Positions 18,032 through 26,913 are shown, numbered from the stretch's first letter. The stretch: 64,000 nt of DNA from an uncultured Alphaproteobacteria bacterium (GCA_937988775.1 CALKHP010000039.1:1-64000), one strand, 5' to 3'. Program-made: numbers and translations. The notes: generated from the sequence alone by a model not told the origin.

Positions 18032-18946
18032 ATGCCGCAATCCATCGGCCTTCTGGCCGCGATTCTTTCGAGCGCGATCGGCGGCACGGCGATTGTCGCC
18101 ACGCGCTATCTCGCCGGCGCGCTCGATCCGGTGGCGATCGGCGTGGTGCGCTTCGCCGGCGGCGTCATCGTGCTGCTGCCGGTCGCGCTGCTGCGCGGCG
18201 AACCGTGGCCGTCACGGCGCGACTGGCCGGCCGTCGCCGGGTTGGGCGCGTTGTTTTTCGGCCTGTTCCCGATCCTGTTCAATGCCTCGCTCAGCTACAC
18301 CACCGCCGCGCGCGGCGCGCTGGCGCTCTCGACCACGCCGCTCCTCACCATGCTCGTCGGCGCGGCGCTCGGCATCGAGCGGCTCGCGCTCCACAAGAGC
18401 CTCGGCGTGCTCGTCGCCATGGCCGGCGTCGCTTTCGCGCTCGGCTCCGGGCTGCACGCCGCCCCGCCCGATGCATGGCTCGGCGACCTGCTGATGGTCG
18501 CCGGCGGCTTCTGCATGGCGCTCTACAATGTCTGGTCGCAACCGTTCATCGGCCGCTCCGGCCCGATCACCTTCACCACGGCCGGCATGGCTATCGGCGC
18601 GGTGCTGCTCACCGGACTTGCGCTCGCGCGCGGCGACCTCGGCGCTTTCGCCGCGCTCGATACGGCGCAATGGCTCGCCTGCGCCTATCTCGCCATCATC
18701 TGCGCCGCGCTGATCTTCTTCCTGTGGGCCTATGCGCTTGGCCGCACGCCGCCGACGCTGGTCGCGGTCTCGATCGCGGTCAATCCGGTCACCGCCTCGG
18801 TGGTCGGGCTGGTCCTGCTCGGCGAAGCGATCACCGCGGGCCTGATCGTCGGGCTCGTCATGGTACTCGCCGGCATCGCGCTCGCCTCCGGCCTGATCCC
18901 GCTCAGATACAGCGGCCGCCATCGACCTCCAGCACCGCGCCCGTGA
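18032..18946 (+). CDS. DMT superfamily (EamA) transporter
   Basis: A 304-residue inner-membrane transporter with ten predicted helices in two EamA repeats (about 5-140 and 150-290). The first repeat has GGTAIVATRYLAG, and the second has AVSIAVNPVTASVVGLVLLGE, a strong EamA signature. Members export amino acids, purines or other metabolites. It is paired with the divergent LysR gene, which probably controls it. Its last 44 bases are read in antisense by the SDR gene. Confidence 0.92.
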   Translation: MPQSIGLLAAILSSAIGGTAIVATRYLAGALDPVAIGVVRFAGGVIVLLPVALLRGEPWPSRRDWPAVAGLGALFFGLFPILFNASLSYTTAARGALALSTTPLLTMLVGAALGIERLALHKSLGVLVAMAGVAFALGSGLHAAPPDAWLGDLLMVAGGFCMALYNVWSQPFIGRSGPITFTTAGMAIGAVLLTGLALARGDLGAFAALDTAQWLACAYLAIICAALIFFLWAYALGRTPPTLVAVSIAVNPVTASVVGLVLLGEAITAGLIVGLVMVLAGIALASGLIPLRYSGRHRPPAPRP

Positions 18947-19649
18947 CCATCGCCGCCTCGTCGGAAGCCAGGAACAGCGCCGCATCGGCGATATCCTGCG
19001 GCGTCGACAGGCGGCCAAGCGGGATGGTGGCGCGGAACTGAGCCCGCTTCTCAGGCGTGTCCTCGCCCATGAAGCTTGCCAGCAGCGGCGTCTCGCCGGC
19101 AACCGGCGCGATGCAGGCGACGCGGACATGATCAGGCGCCAACTCGATCGCCAGCGCCTTGGTGACGAGGTTCACCGCGCCCTTGGAGGCGTTGTACCAG
19201 ACTAGGCCCGGGCGCGGCCTGATGCCGGCCGTCGAGCCGATATTGATGATGACGCCGCCGCCCTGGGCGCGGAATTGCGGGATCAGCGCCTGCCCCATCA
19301 GGAAGATCGACTTCACGTTGACGTCGAAGACGCGGTCGTATTCCTCTTCCGTGACCTCCATCACCGGCTTATTGCGGTGGGTGGTGCCGGCATTATTGAC
19401 CAGGATATCGACGCGCCCGAGCTTCTCGATCGCCTTGGCGCACGCCTTGTCGACGCTCTTGGCCTTGGAGACGTCGCAGCCGATGGCGATGGTGCGCTTG
19501 CCGAGCGCCCTGGCCGCCTCGCGCGCCTTGTCGACATTGAGATCGAACAGGGCGACCCGGGCCCCCTCCCGGACATAGGTCTCGGCGATGCCATAGCCGA
19601 ACCCCTGCGCGCCGCCGGTCACGATGGCGGTCTTGCCCTTCAAACGCAT
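18903..19649 (-). CDS. SDR family oxidoreductase
   Basis: A 248-residue classical short-chain dehydrogenase/reductase. It has the nucleotide-binding TGGAQGFGYG (about 10-19), NNAG, the catalytic Ser in NIGSTAG, Tyr-x3-Lys in YNASKG (about 150-155), and the C-terminal DIADAALFLASDEAAMVTGAVLEVDGG typical of 3-oxoacyl or glucose 1-dehydrogenase-like SDRs. The ATG at 19649 follows a CCGGAGGCAAT site. The Asp in FDLNVDK after strand 2 suggests NAD rather than NADP. The substrate is not identifiable. Confidence 0.92.
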   Translation of the reverse strand: MRLKGKTAIVTGGAQGFGYGIAETYVREGARVALFDLNVDKAREAARALGKRTIAIGCDVSKAKSVDKACAKAIEKLGRVDILVNNAGTTHRNKPVMEVTEEEYDRVFDVNVKSIFLMGQALIPQFRAQGGGVIINIGSTAGIRPRPGLVWYNASKGAVNLVTKALAIELAPDHVRVACIAPVAGETPLLASFMGEDTPEKRAQFRATIPLGRLSTPQDIADAALFLASDEAAMVTGAVLEVDGGRCI

Positions 19650-19802
19650 ATTGCCTCCGGAAAGTCGATTCTTGGCGTGGACGGTCAACATCCTCCCGTC
19701 GCGACCTGCTTGGCAAGAGTGTTAGCGTGCGCAGCCGAGTTTCAGTTGGCAAGAGGCTTGCGGCCTGCGAGGTTGCGGCCGGACGACGCCGGGAGTTCAC
19801 AC

Positions 19803-21107
19803 GTGACCGAAGCAAGAGACAAACGCCTCGAGGCCGCCCGCCGGATCGTGCAGCATCTGGGCGCGCATCTCGACAGCGACCTGTTCGTCCGGCTCTGGAA
19901 CGGCGAGGCCGTGACGCTCGGACGCGGCGCCGCCGGCCCGGTCGGCATCGCCATCCGCTCGCCCGGCGCACTGAGCCGCCTCGTGCGCGCACCACGCTTC
20001 AAGACGATCATCGAACTGATCGCGAGCGGCGAGATCACCATCGAAGGCGGCACCTTGCTCGACCTCGCCGCCCGGCGCGGCGAGATCAACACCAAGGGCC
20101 TGTTCAAGCGCCTCGACAAGCGCGTGCTGTTCTCGGCCGCGCTGCCCTTCGTATTCGGCTCCGCCAAGCCCGTGGCGCGGCATGATTTCGCCGGGCCGAT
20201 CGCGGACAAGCACGAAGCCGGGCGCGACGACAAGGCGCTGATCCAGTTCCATTACGACCTGTCGAACACCTTCTACCGCCTCTTCCTCGACCCCGAGATG
20301 GTGTATTCCTGCGCCTACTTCCCGCATTGGGAGGCCGATCTCGAGGAAGCCCAGCGCGCCAAGCTCGACATGATCTGCCGCAAGCTCAGGCTGCAGCCGG
20401 GCGAGGCGTTTCTGGATATCGGCTGCGGCTGGGGCGGGCTCGTCTGCCATGCCGCCGCCCATTACGGCGTCAAGGCGCATGGCGTGACGCTGAGCGAGGC
20501 GCAACGTGACTTCGCCCTTGCCAAGATCAAGCGGCTCGGCCTCGAGGACAAGGTCACGATCGAACTGAAGGATTTCCGCGCGCTCGACGGCACCTTCGAC
20601 AAGATCGCCTCGATCGGCATGTTCGAGCATGTCGGCATCGACAACCACACCGCCTATTTCCGCAAGATGCGCGCCCTTCTGCGCCCGCGCGGCCTGCTGC
20701 TCAACCACGCCATCGCCCGGCCGGCCAAGAAGGACGACAAGACCTTCCGCAAGCAGAACCCGCAATATCGCGCCATCACCACCTATATCTTCCCCGGCGG
20801 CGAACTCGACCATATCGGCATGTCGCTCGGTAATCTCGAGCGCAACGGTTTCGAGGTGCATGATGTCGAGGCATGGCGCGAGCATTACGCGCGCACCTGC
20901 CGGCTGTGGTGCGAACGGCTCTACGCAAGGCGCGAGGAGGCCGAGAAGGAGGTCGGCGCGGCCAAACTGCGCATCTGGCTGCTTTATCTCGCCGGCTGTT
21001 CGCTCGCCTTCGAGCGCGGCGCCGTCAACATCTTCCAGACGCTCGCCTCCCGCAAGGCGCGCGGCCCCGCCGGCCTGCCGCCAACGCGCGCCGACCTCTA
21101 TCGCTGA
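19803..21107 (+). CDS. cfa: Cyclopropane-fatty-acyl-phospholipid synthase
   Basis: A 434-residue SAM-dependent enzyme that adds a methylene bridge to unsaturated acyl chains of membrane phospholipids. The N-terminal lipid-binding region (about 20-120) is followed by HYDLSNTFYRLFLDPEMVYSC, at about 150-170, and the SAM motif DIGCGWGG (205-212). The later FEHVGIDNH segment is also typical. I chose the GTG at 19803, 8 bases after GGGAG; the open frame upstream lacks similarity. It is followed 12 bases later by the lyase-like gene, so they probably share a transcript. Confidence 0.94.
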   Translation: MTEARDKRLEAARRIVQHLGAHLDSDLFVRLWNGEAVTLGRGAAGPVGIAIRSPGALSRLVRAPRFKTIIELIASGEITIEGGTLLDLAARRGEINTKGLFKRLDKRVLFSAALPFVFGSAKPVARHDFAGPIADKHEAGRDDKALIQFHYDLSNTFYRLFLDPEMVYSCAYFPHWEADLEEAQRAKLDMICRKLRLQPGEAFLDIGCGWGGLVCHAAAHYGVKAHGVTLSEAQRDFALAKIKRLGLEDKVTIELKDFRALDGTFDKIASIGMFEHVGIDNHTAYFRKMRALLRPRGLLLNHAIARPAKKDDKTFRKQNPQYRAITTYIFPGGELDHIGMSLGNLERNGFEVHDVEAWREHYARTCRLWCERLYARREEAEKEVGAAKLRIWLLYLAGCSLAFERGAVNIFQTLASRKARGPAGLPPTRADLYR

Positions 21108-21119
21108 GGACACCAGCCT

Positions 21120-21995
21120 ATGCCGACACTCGATCGCGAACGAAACGCCGCCTTCCGGGATATGCTGAACCGCCCCGGCCTGCTGCGCATCCCGGTGTGC
21201 AGCGATGCGCTCTCGGCGCGCATCATCGAGCGGCTCGGCTTCGGCATCGCCAGCATCAGCGGCTCGGGCTCGATCGCCAGCTTCCTCGGCAAACCCGATA
21301 CCGGCCTCGCCACCGCCACCGAGATCATCGACCGCGCCCGCCAGATCGCCGCCGCCGTCGACATCCCGCTAATGGCCGATGCCGATACCGGCTACGGCAA
21401 CATCAACAACATCCGCCGCACCATCCAGGGTTTCGAGGCGGCCGGCATCAGCGCGGTGCATCTCGAGGACCAGGTCGCGCCCAAGCAGCCCGGCCTGCTG
21501 GCGGGATTGGCGGTGATCGACGCCGACGAAATGGTCGACAAGCTCCGCATCGCCTGCAAATCGCGCCGCGACCCCAATTTCGTCATCGTCGGCCGCACCG
21601 ACGCCTATTCAGCGCATGGCATCGACGAGGTCATCCGGCGCTGCAACCTCTATGCCGATGCCGGTGCCGACCTGCTCTACCCGCACAACATCCTCGACCG
21701 CGACGATCTTCTCAAGCTGACGCGCGGCGTGCGCGGCGTGCCGCTGCTGCACGATGTCGTCGAGCCGCATTCGACCTATAGCGACCGCGATCTGGAAGCG
21801 CTCGGCTTCAAGGCGGTGATCCACGGCCGCGCCAACATCTTCGTGCAGGCGCAGGCGGCCATCGACCTGTGGACCTACTATCGCGACCACGGCGAGACCA
21901 AGGGCTTCATCGACCGCATGATCAGCCCGAAGGACTGGAACGAGCTGATGGGCGCAGAAGTCGAGGCCAATATCCGCGCCATGCTCGACGACTGA
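21120..21995 (+). CDS. Isocitrate lyase/PEP mutase superfamily protein lacking the lyase Cys motif
   Basis: A 291-residue alpha/beta-barrel protein of the isocitrate lyase/PEP mutase superfamily, which cleaves or forms C-C or P-C bonds of 2-oxo or hydroxy acids with Mg. DADTGYG (87-93) and HLEDQV (114-119) carry the metal-binding acids. Lyases then have K(K/R)CGH, but here the text reads KQPGL, so the catalytic Cys and His are replaced. That argues against true (methyl)isocitrate lyase activity; oxaloacetate decarboxylase-like or another mutase function is possible. It follows cfa by 12 bases. Confidence 0.85.
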   Translation: MPTLDRERNAAFRDMLNRPGLLRIPVCSDALSARIIERLGFGIASISGSGSIASFLGKPDTGLATATEIIDRARQIAAAVDIPLMADADTGYGNINNIRRTIQGFEAAGISAVHLEDQVAPKQPGLLAGLAVIDADEMVDKLRIACKSRRDPNFVIVGRTDAYSAHGIDEVIRRCNLYADAGADLLYPHNILDRDDLLKLTRGVRGVPLLHDVVEPHSTYSDRDLEALGFKAVIHGRANIFVQAQAAIDLWTYYRDHGETKGFIDRMISPKDWNELMGAEVEANIRAMLDD

Positions 21996-22006
21996 GCCGA
22001 GCCCAT

Positions 22007-22079
22007 GGGCACCGGGTCAGGTCCGGGGCAAGACCTGAGGAACCACCAACCGCCTTGTGCCGGGCCTGACCCGGCACCC
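22007..22079. repeat. Imperfect inverted repeat between convergent genes
   Basis: Imperfect 20-base arms (22007-22026 and 22060-22079; about 17 of 20 match). Inside the right arm is a perfect 8-base hairpin, 22057-22064 with 22070-22077 and a 5-base loop. It lies between the convergent lyase-like and P-ATPase genes and could terminate both. The text is of the GGGTCAGG...CCGG type often seen dispersed in alphaproteobacteria. Confidence 0.65.
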
Positions 22080-22083
22080 AGCT

Positions 22084-24339
22084 TCAACGCGCCGCCGGCA
22101 CCCGCAGCAACCTGAGCGCGTTCAGCGTCACCAGCACCGTCGCGCCGGTATCGGCGAGGATCGCCGGCCACAATCCGGTCAGGCCGATGATCGTCGTGAC
22201 CAGGAACACCGCCTTCAGGCCGAGCGCGATGGCGATGTTCTGGTGGATATTGCCCATGGCGCGCTTCGACAGCGCGATCATCGCGCCGATATCGCCGACC
22301 CTGCCGTGCAGCGCCGCCGCATCCGCCGTTTCGAGCGCCACATCGGTGCCCCCGCCCATGGCGATGCCGATATCGGCGGCGGCCAGCGCCGGCGCGTCGT
22401 TGATGCCGTCGCCGACCTTGGCGACGACATGGCCCTGCCGGCGATAGTCGGCAACGATACGCTGCTTGTCCTCAGGCATCAGGCCGGCGCGAACCTCGAG
22501 GCCAAGTTGAGCCCCGATCGCCTGCGCCGTGCGCGGGTTGTCGCCGGTCAGCATCACGGTCACGATGCCGTCCTGTTTTAGCCTGGCCAGCGCGCTGGCC
22601 GCATCCGGGCGCGGCTCGTCGCGCATGGCGATCAGCCCGGCCACGGCATCGCCGGCCAGCAGCACCGACACTGTCTTGCCCGCTTCGGTGAATGCCGTGA
22701 TGCGGGCGGCAAGCTCCGGCGCAAGCGCGACGCGCTCGCCCGCCGCTTCGGCCGAGCCGAGAAACAGCGCGACACCATCCAGCGTGCCAGTGACGCCCTT
22801 GCCGCCGAGCGCCTTGCTGTCTTGCGTCGCCGGCGCGGCGATGCCGCGCGATGCCGCTTCCGCCAGGATCGCGACGGCGAGCGGATGGCTCGAACCCGCC
22901 TCCAGCGCCGCCGCGCGCCGCAGAAGCGCGGCCTCGTCGCCGGAAATCGCGACGAGATCGGTGACCTTCGGCTTGCCGGCGGTCAGCGTGCCGGTCTTGT
23001 CGAAGGCGATCGCCGTGACGCGGCCGAGATTTTCCAGCACCACGCCGCCCTTGAGCAGCAGCCCGCGCCGGGCGCCGGCCGACAGCGCGGCGGCGATCGC
23101 CGCCGGCGTCGAGATCACCAGCGCGCATGGGCAGCCGATCAGCAGGATGGCGAGGCCCTTGTAGATCCACTCATCCCATGGCGCATCCGTCAGCAATGGC
23201 GGCAGAATGGCGACCAGCGCCGCCACTACCACGACACCCGGCGTGTAGTAGCGCGAGAAACGGTCGATGAAGCGCTCGGTCGGCGCCTTCGATTCCTGCG
23301 CCTCCTCGACCAGCTTGACGATACGCGCGATGGTGTTGTCGGCAGCGCCAGCGGTGACGCGCACGCGCAGCACGCCGTCGCCATTGACCGTGCCGGCGAA
23401 CACGACCGCATCCGGCCCCTTGCGCACCGGCACGCTCTCGCCGGTGACCGGTGCCTCGTCGATGGCGCTGTCGCCCGACAGGATCACGCCATCGGCCGGA
23501 ATGCGATCGCCCGGCCTGACCAGGATGGTTGCGCCGACGCCAAGCGTCTCGGCCGCGACCTCGCGCAGCTGTCCATCCTCCTCGAGGCGCGCCGTCTTCG
23601 GCACCAGCTCGCCAAGCGCCCTGATGCTGGCGCGCGCCCGGCCAGCCGCCACGCCTTCGAGCAACTCGCCGATCAGGAACAGGAACACCACCATGGCGCC
23701 TTCCTCGCCGGCACCGATCAGCACCGCGCCGACCGCCGCGATGGTCATCAGCATCTCGATTGAGAACGGCGTGCCGTAGCGCGCGGCGACCAGCGCGCGG
23801 CGCGCGATCGGCACCAGCCCGACCAGCATCGCGACATCGAAAGCATAGGTTGCCCAGGACGGCACCAGTTTTCCGACCGCGTAGGCCGCGACCAGCGCCA
23901 GACCGGCGGCAATGGTCAGCCAGCCTTTGCGCGAGCGCCACCACGGCCCTTCGCTTGGGCCATGATCATGGCCATGCAGGCCGATGGCGGCCTCCGGCCG
24001 GGCTACGGCCTGCTGCACATGGGTGTGATCATGGGCGTGATCATGGGCGTGGGCGTGACCATGGTCATGGTCATGATCGTGGTCGTGCCGATGCCCCGCG
24101 ACCTCGGCCGCGTGGTCATCGCCGGCGCGCGCAATGCCGTAACCAAGCGTGCTGACCCGCTTCTCGACCGGTTGCAGGTCGCTTCCGGGCGCGTGATGCA
24201 CCGTCATCGCGCCCGCCGTGACCGAAACGGCGACGCCCTCGACGCCCGGCACGCCACGCACAGCCTTGTCGATCTTGGCAGCGCAGGCCGCGCAATCCAT
24301 GCCTTCGATCCGGTAGCGCGTCTGTTGTGCGATACCCAT
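22084..24339 (-). CDS. Heavy-metal-translocating P-type ATPase (Zn/Cd/Pb type)
   Basis: A 751-residue P1B-type exporter that pumps soft divalent metals out of the cytoplasm. An HMA domain with GMDCAAC (13-19) is followed by a long His/Asp-rich stretch (about 83-126), then the transmembrane core with GCPCALVIS, the phosphorylation site DKTGTLT, the HP motif SSHPLA, and TGDN/GDGINDAPAL. The CPC motif and the His-rich linker point to Zn, Cd or Pb rather than Cu. The ATG at 24339 has an AAGGGAG site. It is divergent from a MerR regulator, and the promoter contains a MerR operator. Confidence 0.95.
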   Translation of the reverse strand: MGIAQQTRYRIEGMDCAACAAKIDKAVRGVPGVEGVAVSVTAGAMTVHHAPGSDLQPVEKRVSTLGYGIARAGDDHAAEVAGHRHDHDHDHDHGHAHAHDHAHDHTHVQQAVARPEAAIGLHGHDHGPSEGPWWRSRKGWLTIAAGLALVAAYAVGKLVPSWATYAFDVAMLVGLVPIARRALVAARYGTPFSIEMLMTIAAVGAVLIGAGEEGAMVVFLFLIGELLEGVAAGRARASIRALGELVPKTARLEEDGQLREVAAETLGVGATILVRPGDRIPADGVILSGDSAIDEAPVTGESVPVRKGPDAVVFAGTVNGDGVLRVRVTAGAADNTIARIVKLVEEAQESKAPTERFIDRFSRYYTPGVVVVAALVAILPPLLTDAPWDEWIYKGLAILLIGCPCALVISTPAAIAAALSAGARRGLLLKGGVVLENLGRVTAIAFDKTGTLTAGKPKVTDLVAISGDEAALLRRAAALEAGSSHPLAVAILAEAASRGIAAPATQDSKALGGKGVTGTLDGVALFLGSAEAAGERVALAPELAARITAFTEAGKTVSVLLAGDAVAGLIAMRDEPRPDAASALARLKQDGIVTVMLTGDNPRTAQAIGAQLGLEVRAGLMPEDKQRIVADYRRQGHVVAKVGDGINDAPALAAADIGIAMGGGTDVALETADAAALHGRVGDIGAMIALSKRAMGNIHQNIAIALGLKAVFLVTTIIGLTGLWPAILADTGATVLVTLNALRLLRVPAAR

Positions 24340-24368
24340 GCCAGGCTCCCTTGCAATCATCGAAAGCG

Positions 24369-24399
24369 CTCCTACATCCTCTAGCGGCTAGAGGAGCAA
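24369..24399 (-). promoter_or_regulatory. MerR-type operator and promoter for the P-ATPase
   Basis: A perfect 17-base palindrome CCTCTAGCGGCTAGAGG (24378-24394) sits between a -35 box TTGCTC (24399-24394) and a -10 box TAGGAG (24374-24369), read on the minus strand, with a 19-base spacer. An overlong spacer filled by a dyad is the hallmark of MerR-activated promoters. The dyad text resembles metal-sensing MerR sites. Confidence 0.85.
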
Positions 24400-24407
24400 G
24401 CAGGAAA

Positions 24408-24833
24408 ATGCACGAGCAGCTGGCAATCGGCGAGGCGGCGCGGGCGAGCGGCGTCAAGGTGCCGACGATCCGCTATTACGAACAGATCGGCCTGTTGCCG
24501 TCGCCGCCACGCAGCGAAGGCAACCGGCGGCTCTATGGCGAAGGCGATATCCGCCGGCTCGCCTTCATCCGCCATGCCCGCGAACTCGGCTTCGAGATCG
24601 AGGCGATCCGCACCCTCGTCAGTTTGCAGGACGATCCGGATCAACCCTGCGCCGCCGCCGACGCGCTGGCCAAGCAGCATCTCGAGACGGTCGAGCAGCG
24701 CATCCGCAGCTTGACGGCGTTGAAGGGCGAACTGGAGGCGATGGTGGAAGGCTGCCGCCATGGCCGGATCGACGAGTGCCGGGTCATCGAAGTGCTCGCC
24801 GATCATGGCCAATGCCGGCATGCGCATCATTGA
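24408..24833 (+). CDS. MerR family metal-responsive regulator (ZntR/CadR/PbrR-like)
   Basis: A 141-residue activator/repressor. The winged HTH (about 5-70) opens with LAIGEAARASGVKVPTIRYYE, and the dimerisation helix carries Cys81. The metal loop has Cys116, His118 and Cys124, and the tail has Cys136 and a QCRHAHH end. This Cys layout resembles ZntR (Cys79, 114, 115, 124). ATG 24408 is preceded by GAGGAGC. The operator at 24378-24394 lies in its own leader, so it likely regulates both itself and the ATPase. Confidence 0.93.
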   Translation: MHEQLAIGEAARASGVKVPTIRYYEQIGLLPSPPRSEGNRRLYGEGDIRRLAFIRHARELGFEIEAIRTLVSLQDDPDQPCAAADALAKQHLETVEQRIRSLTALKGELEAMVEGCRHGRIDECRVIEVLADHGQCRHAHH

Positions 24834-24886
24834 GCGGCAGGCTGACGCCATCGCGCGCTTCGCATCGGGATCGGAAAGGCGTGCTT

Positions 24887-26362
24887 TCAGCCGTGGTTCA
24901 GCACGATGGTCTTGGAGGCTGAGAACTCGTACAGCGCCTCGAAACCCTTCTCGCGGCCATGGCCTGATTTCTTGACGCCGCCGAACGGCAGTTCGATGCC
25001 GCCGCCCGCGCCGTAGCCGTTGACGAAGACCTGCCCGCAGCGCATGGCGCGCGCCACGCGCATCGAGCGCGCGGCATCGCGCGTCCACACGCCGGCGACA
25101 AGCCCGTAGGGCGTGCCGTTGGCGATGCGGATGGCGTCGGCCTCATCCTCGAACGGCATCACCGAGAGCACTGGGCCGAACACCTCGTCGCAGGCAAGCG
25201 CATTGCCGAGCGGCACCGGGCCGAGCATCAGCGGCGTCACATAGTAGCCATGCGCGGGCACGCCATCCGCGATCCTGCCCTCGGCGAGCACCGGCAATCC
25301 GTCGGCGCGGGCGCGCGCCACGAAACCGTCGACGCGGGCCTGCTGGCCTTTCGTCACCATGGCGCCGAGATCGAGATCCATCTGGTGCGTACCGGCCCGC
25401 ACCTTGGCGAAACGCCGGGCGATCTCGGCCACGAACGCATCATAGGCCGAGCGCTGCACCAGCACGCGTGAGCCGGCCGAGCAGGTCTGGCCGCCATTCT
25501 GCACGATGGCGTTGATCACCACCGGCGCCGCCTTCTCGATATCGGCATCAGAAAACAGCAGTTGCGGGCTTTTGCCGCCGAGTTCCAGCGTGCAGCCGAT
25601 ATGGTTGCGCGCCGCCGCGCTCTGGATCAGCGTGCCGACTTCCGGGCTGCCGGTGAAGGAGATAAAATCGATGTCCGGGTGGTTGCTGAGCGCTTCGCCC
25701 GCCTCCTCGCCGAGGCCGGAGAGCACATTCAGGGCGCCGGGCGGAAAGCCGACCTCGAGCGCCAGCTCCGCCACGCGCAGCGTCGACAGGCAGGCATCCT
25801 CCGCCGGCTTGACGACGCAGGCATTGCCGCAGGCGAGCGACGCCCCGACCGAGCGGCCGAAAATCTGCAGCGGATAATTCCACGGGATGATGTGGCCGGT
25901 GACGCCATGGGGGTCGCGCACCACCGCGACCGTATAGCCGTTGAGGAAGGGAATCGTCTCGCCATGCACCTTGTCGGCCGCGCTGCCGTAGAATTCGAAA
26001 TAGCGCGCACCGGCCACGATATCGGCGCGTGCCTGCTTCATCGGCTTGCCGGTATCGGTCGCCTCCAGCACCGCCAGTTCCTCGGCATGGCTTGCGACCG
26101 CCTCGCCGAGCCTGCACAGCAGCCGGCCGCGCTCGGTGGCGGTCAGCCGCCCCCACGGCCCGCTCTCGAACGCCCGGCGCGCGGCCTTCACCGCCGCATC
26201 GACATCGCCCGCGGAGGAGCGCGCCATCACGGCGAACGGCTTGCCATCGGACGGGCACAGCGCGTCGAGCGTGCCGCCGTCTCCGGCCGGCACCGCCTTG
26301 CCGTCGACGATATTGGCGTAGAAGCGGAGCGTCGTTTCAGCCGCCTTGCTGGTGATGTTCAT
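24887..26362 (-). CDS. NAD(P)-dependent aldehyde dehydrogenase
   Basis: A 491-residue ALDH superfamily enzyme oxidising an aldehyde to the acid. The catalytic residues are present: Asn161 in PWNYP, Glu260 in LELGGKSP and Cys294 in GGQTCSAGSR; the C-terminal GGVKKSGHGREKGFEALYEF segment is also typical. No neighbour sets the substrate; the family includes betaine, gamma-aminobutyraldehyde and vanillin-type enzymes. It is convergent with the MerR regulator, and both are apparently transcribed alone. Confidence 0.93.
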   Translation of the reverse strand: MNITSKAAETTLRFYANIVDGKAVPAGDGGTLDALCPSDGKPFAVMARSSAGDVDAAVKAARRAFESGPWGRLTATERGRLLCRLGEAVASHAEELAVLEATDTGKPMKQARADIVAGARYFEFYGSAADKVHGETIPFLNGYTVAVVRDPHGVTGHIIPWNYPLQIFGRSVGASLACGNACVVKPAEDACLSTLRVAELALEVGFPPGALNVLSGLGEEAGEALSNHPDIDFISFTGSPEVGTLIQSAAARNHIGCTLELGGKSPQLLFSDADIEKAAPVVINAIVQNGGQTCSAGSRVLVQRSAYDAFVAEIARRFAKVRAGTHQMDLDLGAMVTKGQQARVDGFVARARADGLPVLAEGRIADGVPAHGYYVTPLMLGPVPLGNALACDEVFGPVLSVMPFEDEADAIRIANGTPYGLVAGVWTRDAARSMRVARAMRCGQVFVNGYGAGGGIELPFGGVKKSGHGREKGFEALYEFSASKTIVLNHG

Positions 26363-26463
26363 GGCGTTGCCTCACGTTCTCGAAACATCGGCCAGAATAA
26401 TACCCGGCTCCGGAGGCCGCCAGCCAAAACGCCGGCGCGCGACAATCGGTGCCGCGGCGATGC

Positions 26464-26841
26464 TCAACTGCGTTGCGGCAGCCCGTACCGGAACACGATC
26501 ACCGCGAACAGCACCAGCGCCGCGAGCGCCAGCAGCGAGCCGACGATCGGCAGCACGATGTAGCCGGTCCCGGCGAGCAGCACGGTTGCGATGCCGACAG
26601 GCAGCACGATCGCGCCCGCCACCGCGAGGCTCGCCTGGATGACGGCGAGCCGTCCAGCCGCCGCTGCCGGCACTGCGGAATAATACAACGCGGCCAGGAA
26701 CAGCCCGACATAGCCGAGCAGGTTGAGATGGGCATGCGCCGGCACCAGCACGAAATCCTCGCGGATGCCCATGAAAATGCCGAGCAGGAAGCCGACGATG
26801 CCGACCAGCACGCTGATCCGCAGCAAATTCGTTGCCAGCAT
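26464..26841 (-). CDS. Small four-helix membrane protein with HAHLNLLGY motif
   Basis: A 125-residue inner-membrane protein with four predicted helices (about 6-26, 40-60, 68-90 and 95-118). The sequence PAHAHLNLLGYVG (about 33-45) recalls the heme-binding His-rich motif of heme-copper oxidase subunit I-like and NnrS-like proteins, but the protein is far too short for an oxidase. It lies 72 bases downstream of ccdA on the same strand, which gives a weak link to cytochrome biogenesis. Function unknown. Confidence 0.75.
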   Translation of the reverse strand: MLATNLLRISVLVGIVGFLLGIFMGIREDFVLVPAHAHLNLLGYVGLFLAALYYSAVPAAAAGRLAVIQASLAVAGAIVLPVGIATVLLAGTGYIVLPIVGSLLALAALVLFAVIVFRYGLPQRS

Positions 26842-26913
26842 GATTTCCTCCCTTTGCCTCTTACGGGCATCGGGAGCGCGTTATACGCGTCTCTTCAGGC
26901 AGATGCGAGAGCC

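Noticed and set aside
21120..21995. Methylisocitrate lyase (prpB) call for the superfamily protein
   Set aside because: The catalytic Cys motif is replaced by KQPGL, and no prpC is near. Only the superfamily is supported. The MmgE/PrpD protein 26 kb away does not change this.
24020..24100. Possible CRISPR-like or tandem-repeat array
   Set aside because: The repeats are 6-base and 9-base units (ATCATG/GTGATC) inside the codons of the His/Asp linker. There are no regular spacers.
23962..24384. Hydrophobic plus-strand frame with repeated MGVIMGV-like text
   Set aside because: It is the antisense reading of the His/Asp-rich linker of the P-ATPase. The repeat arises from CAT/GAC codons on the other strand.
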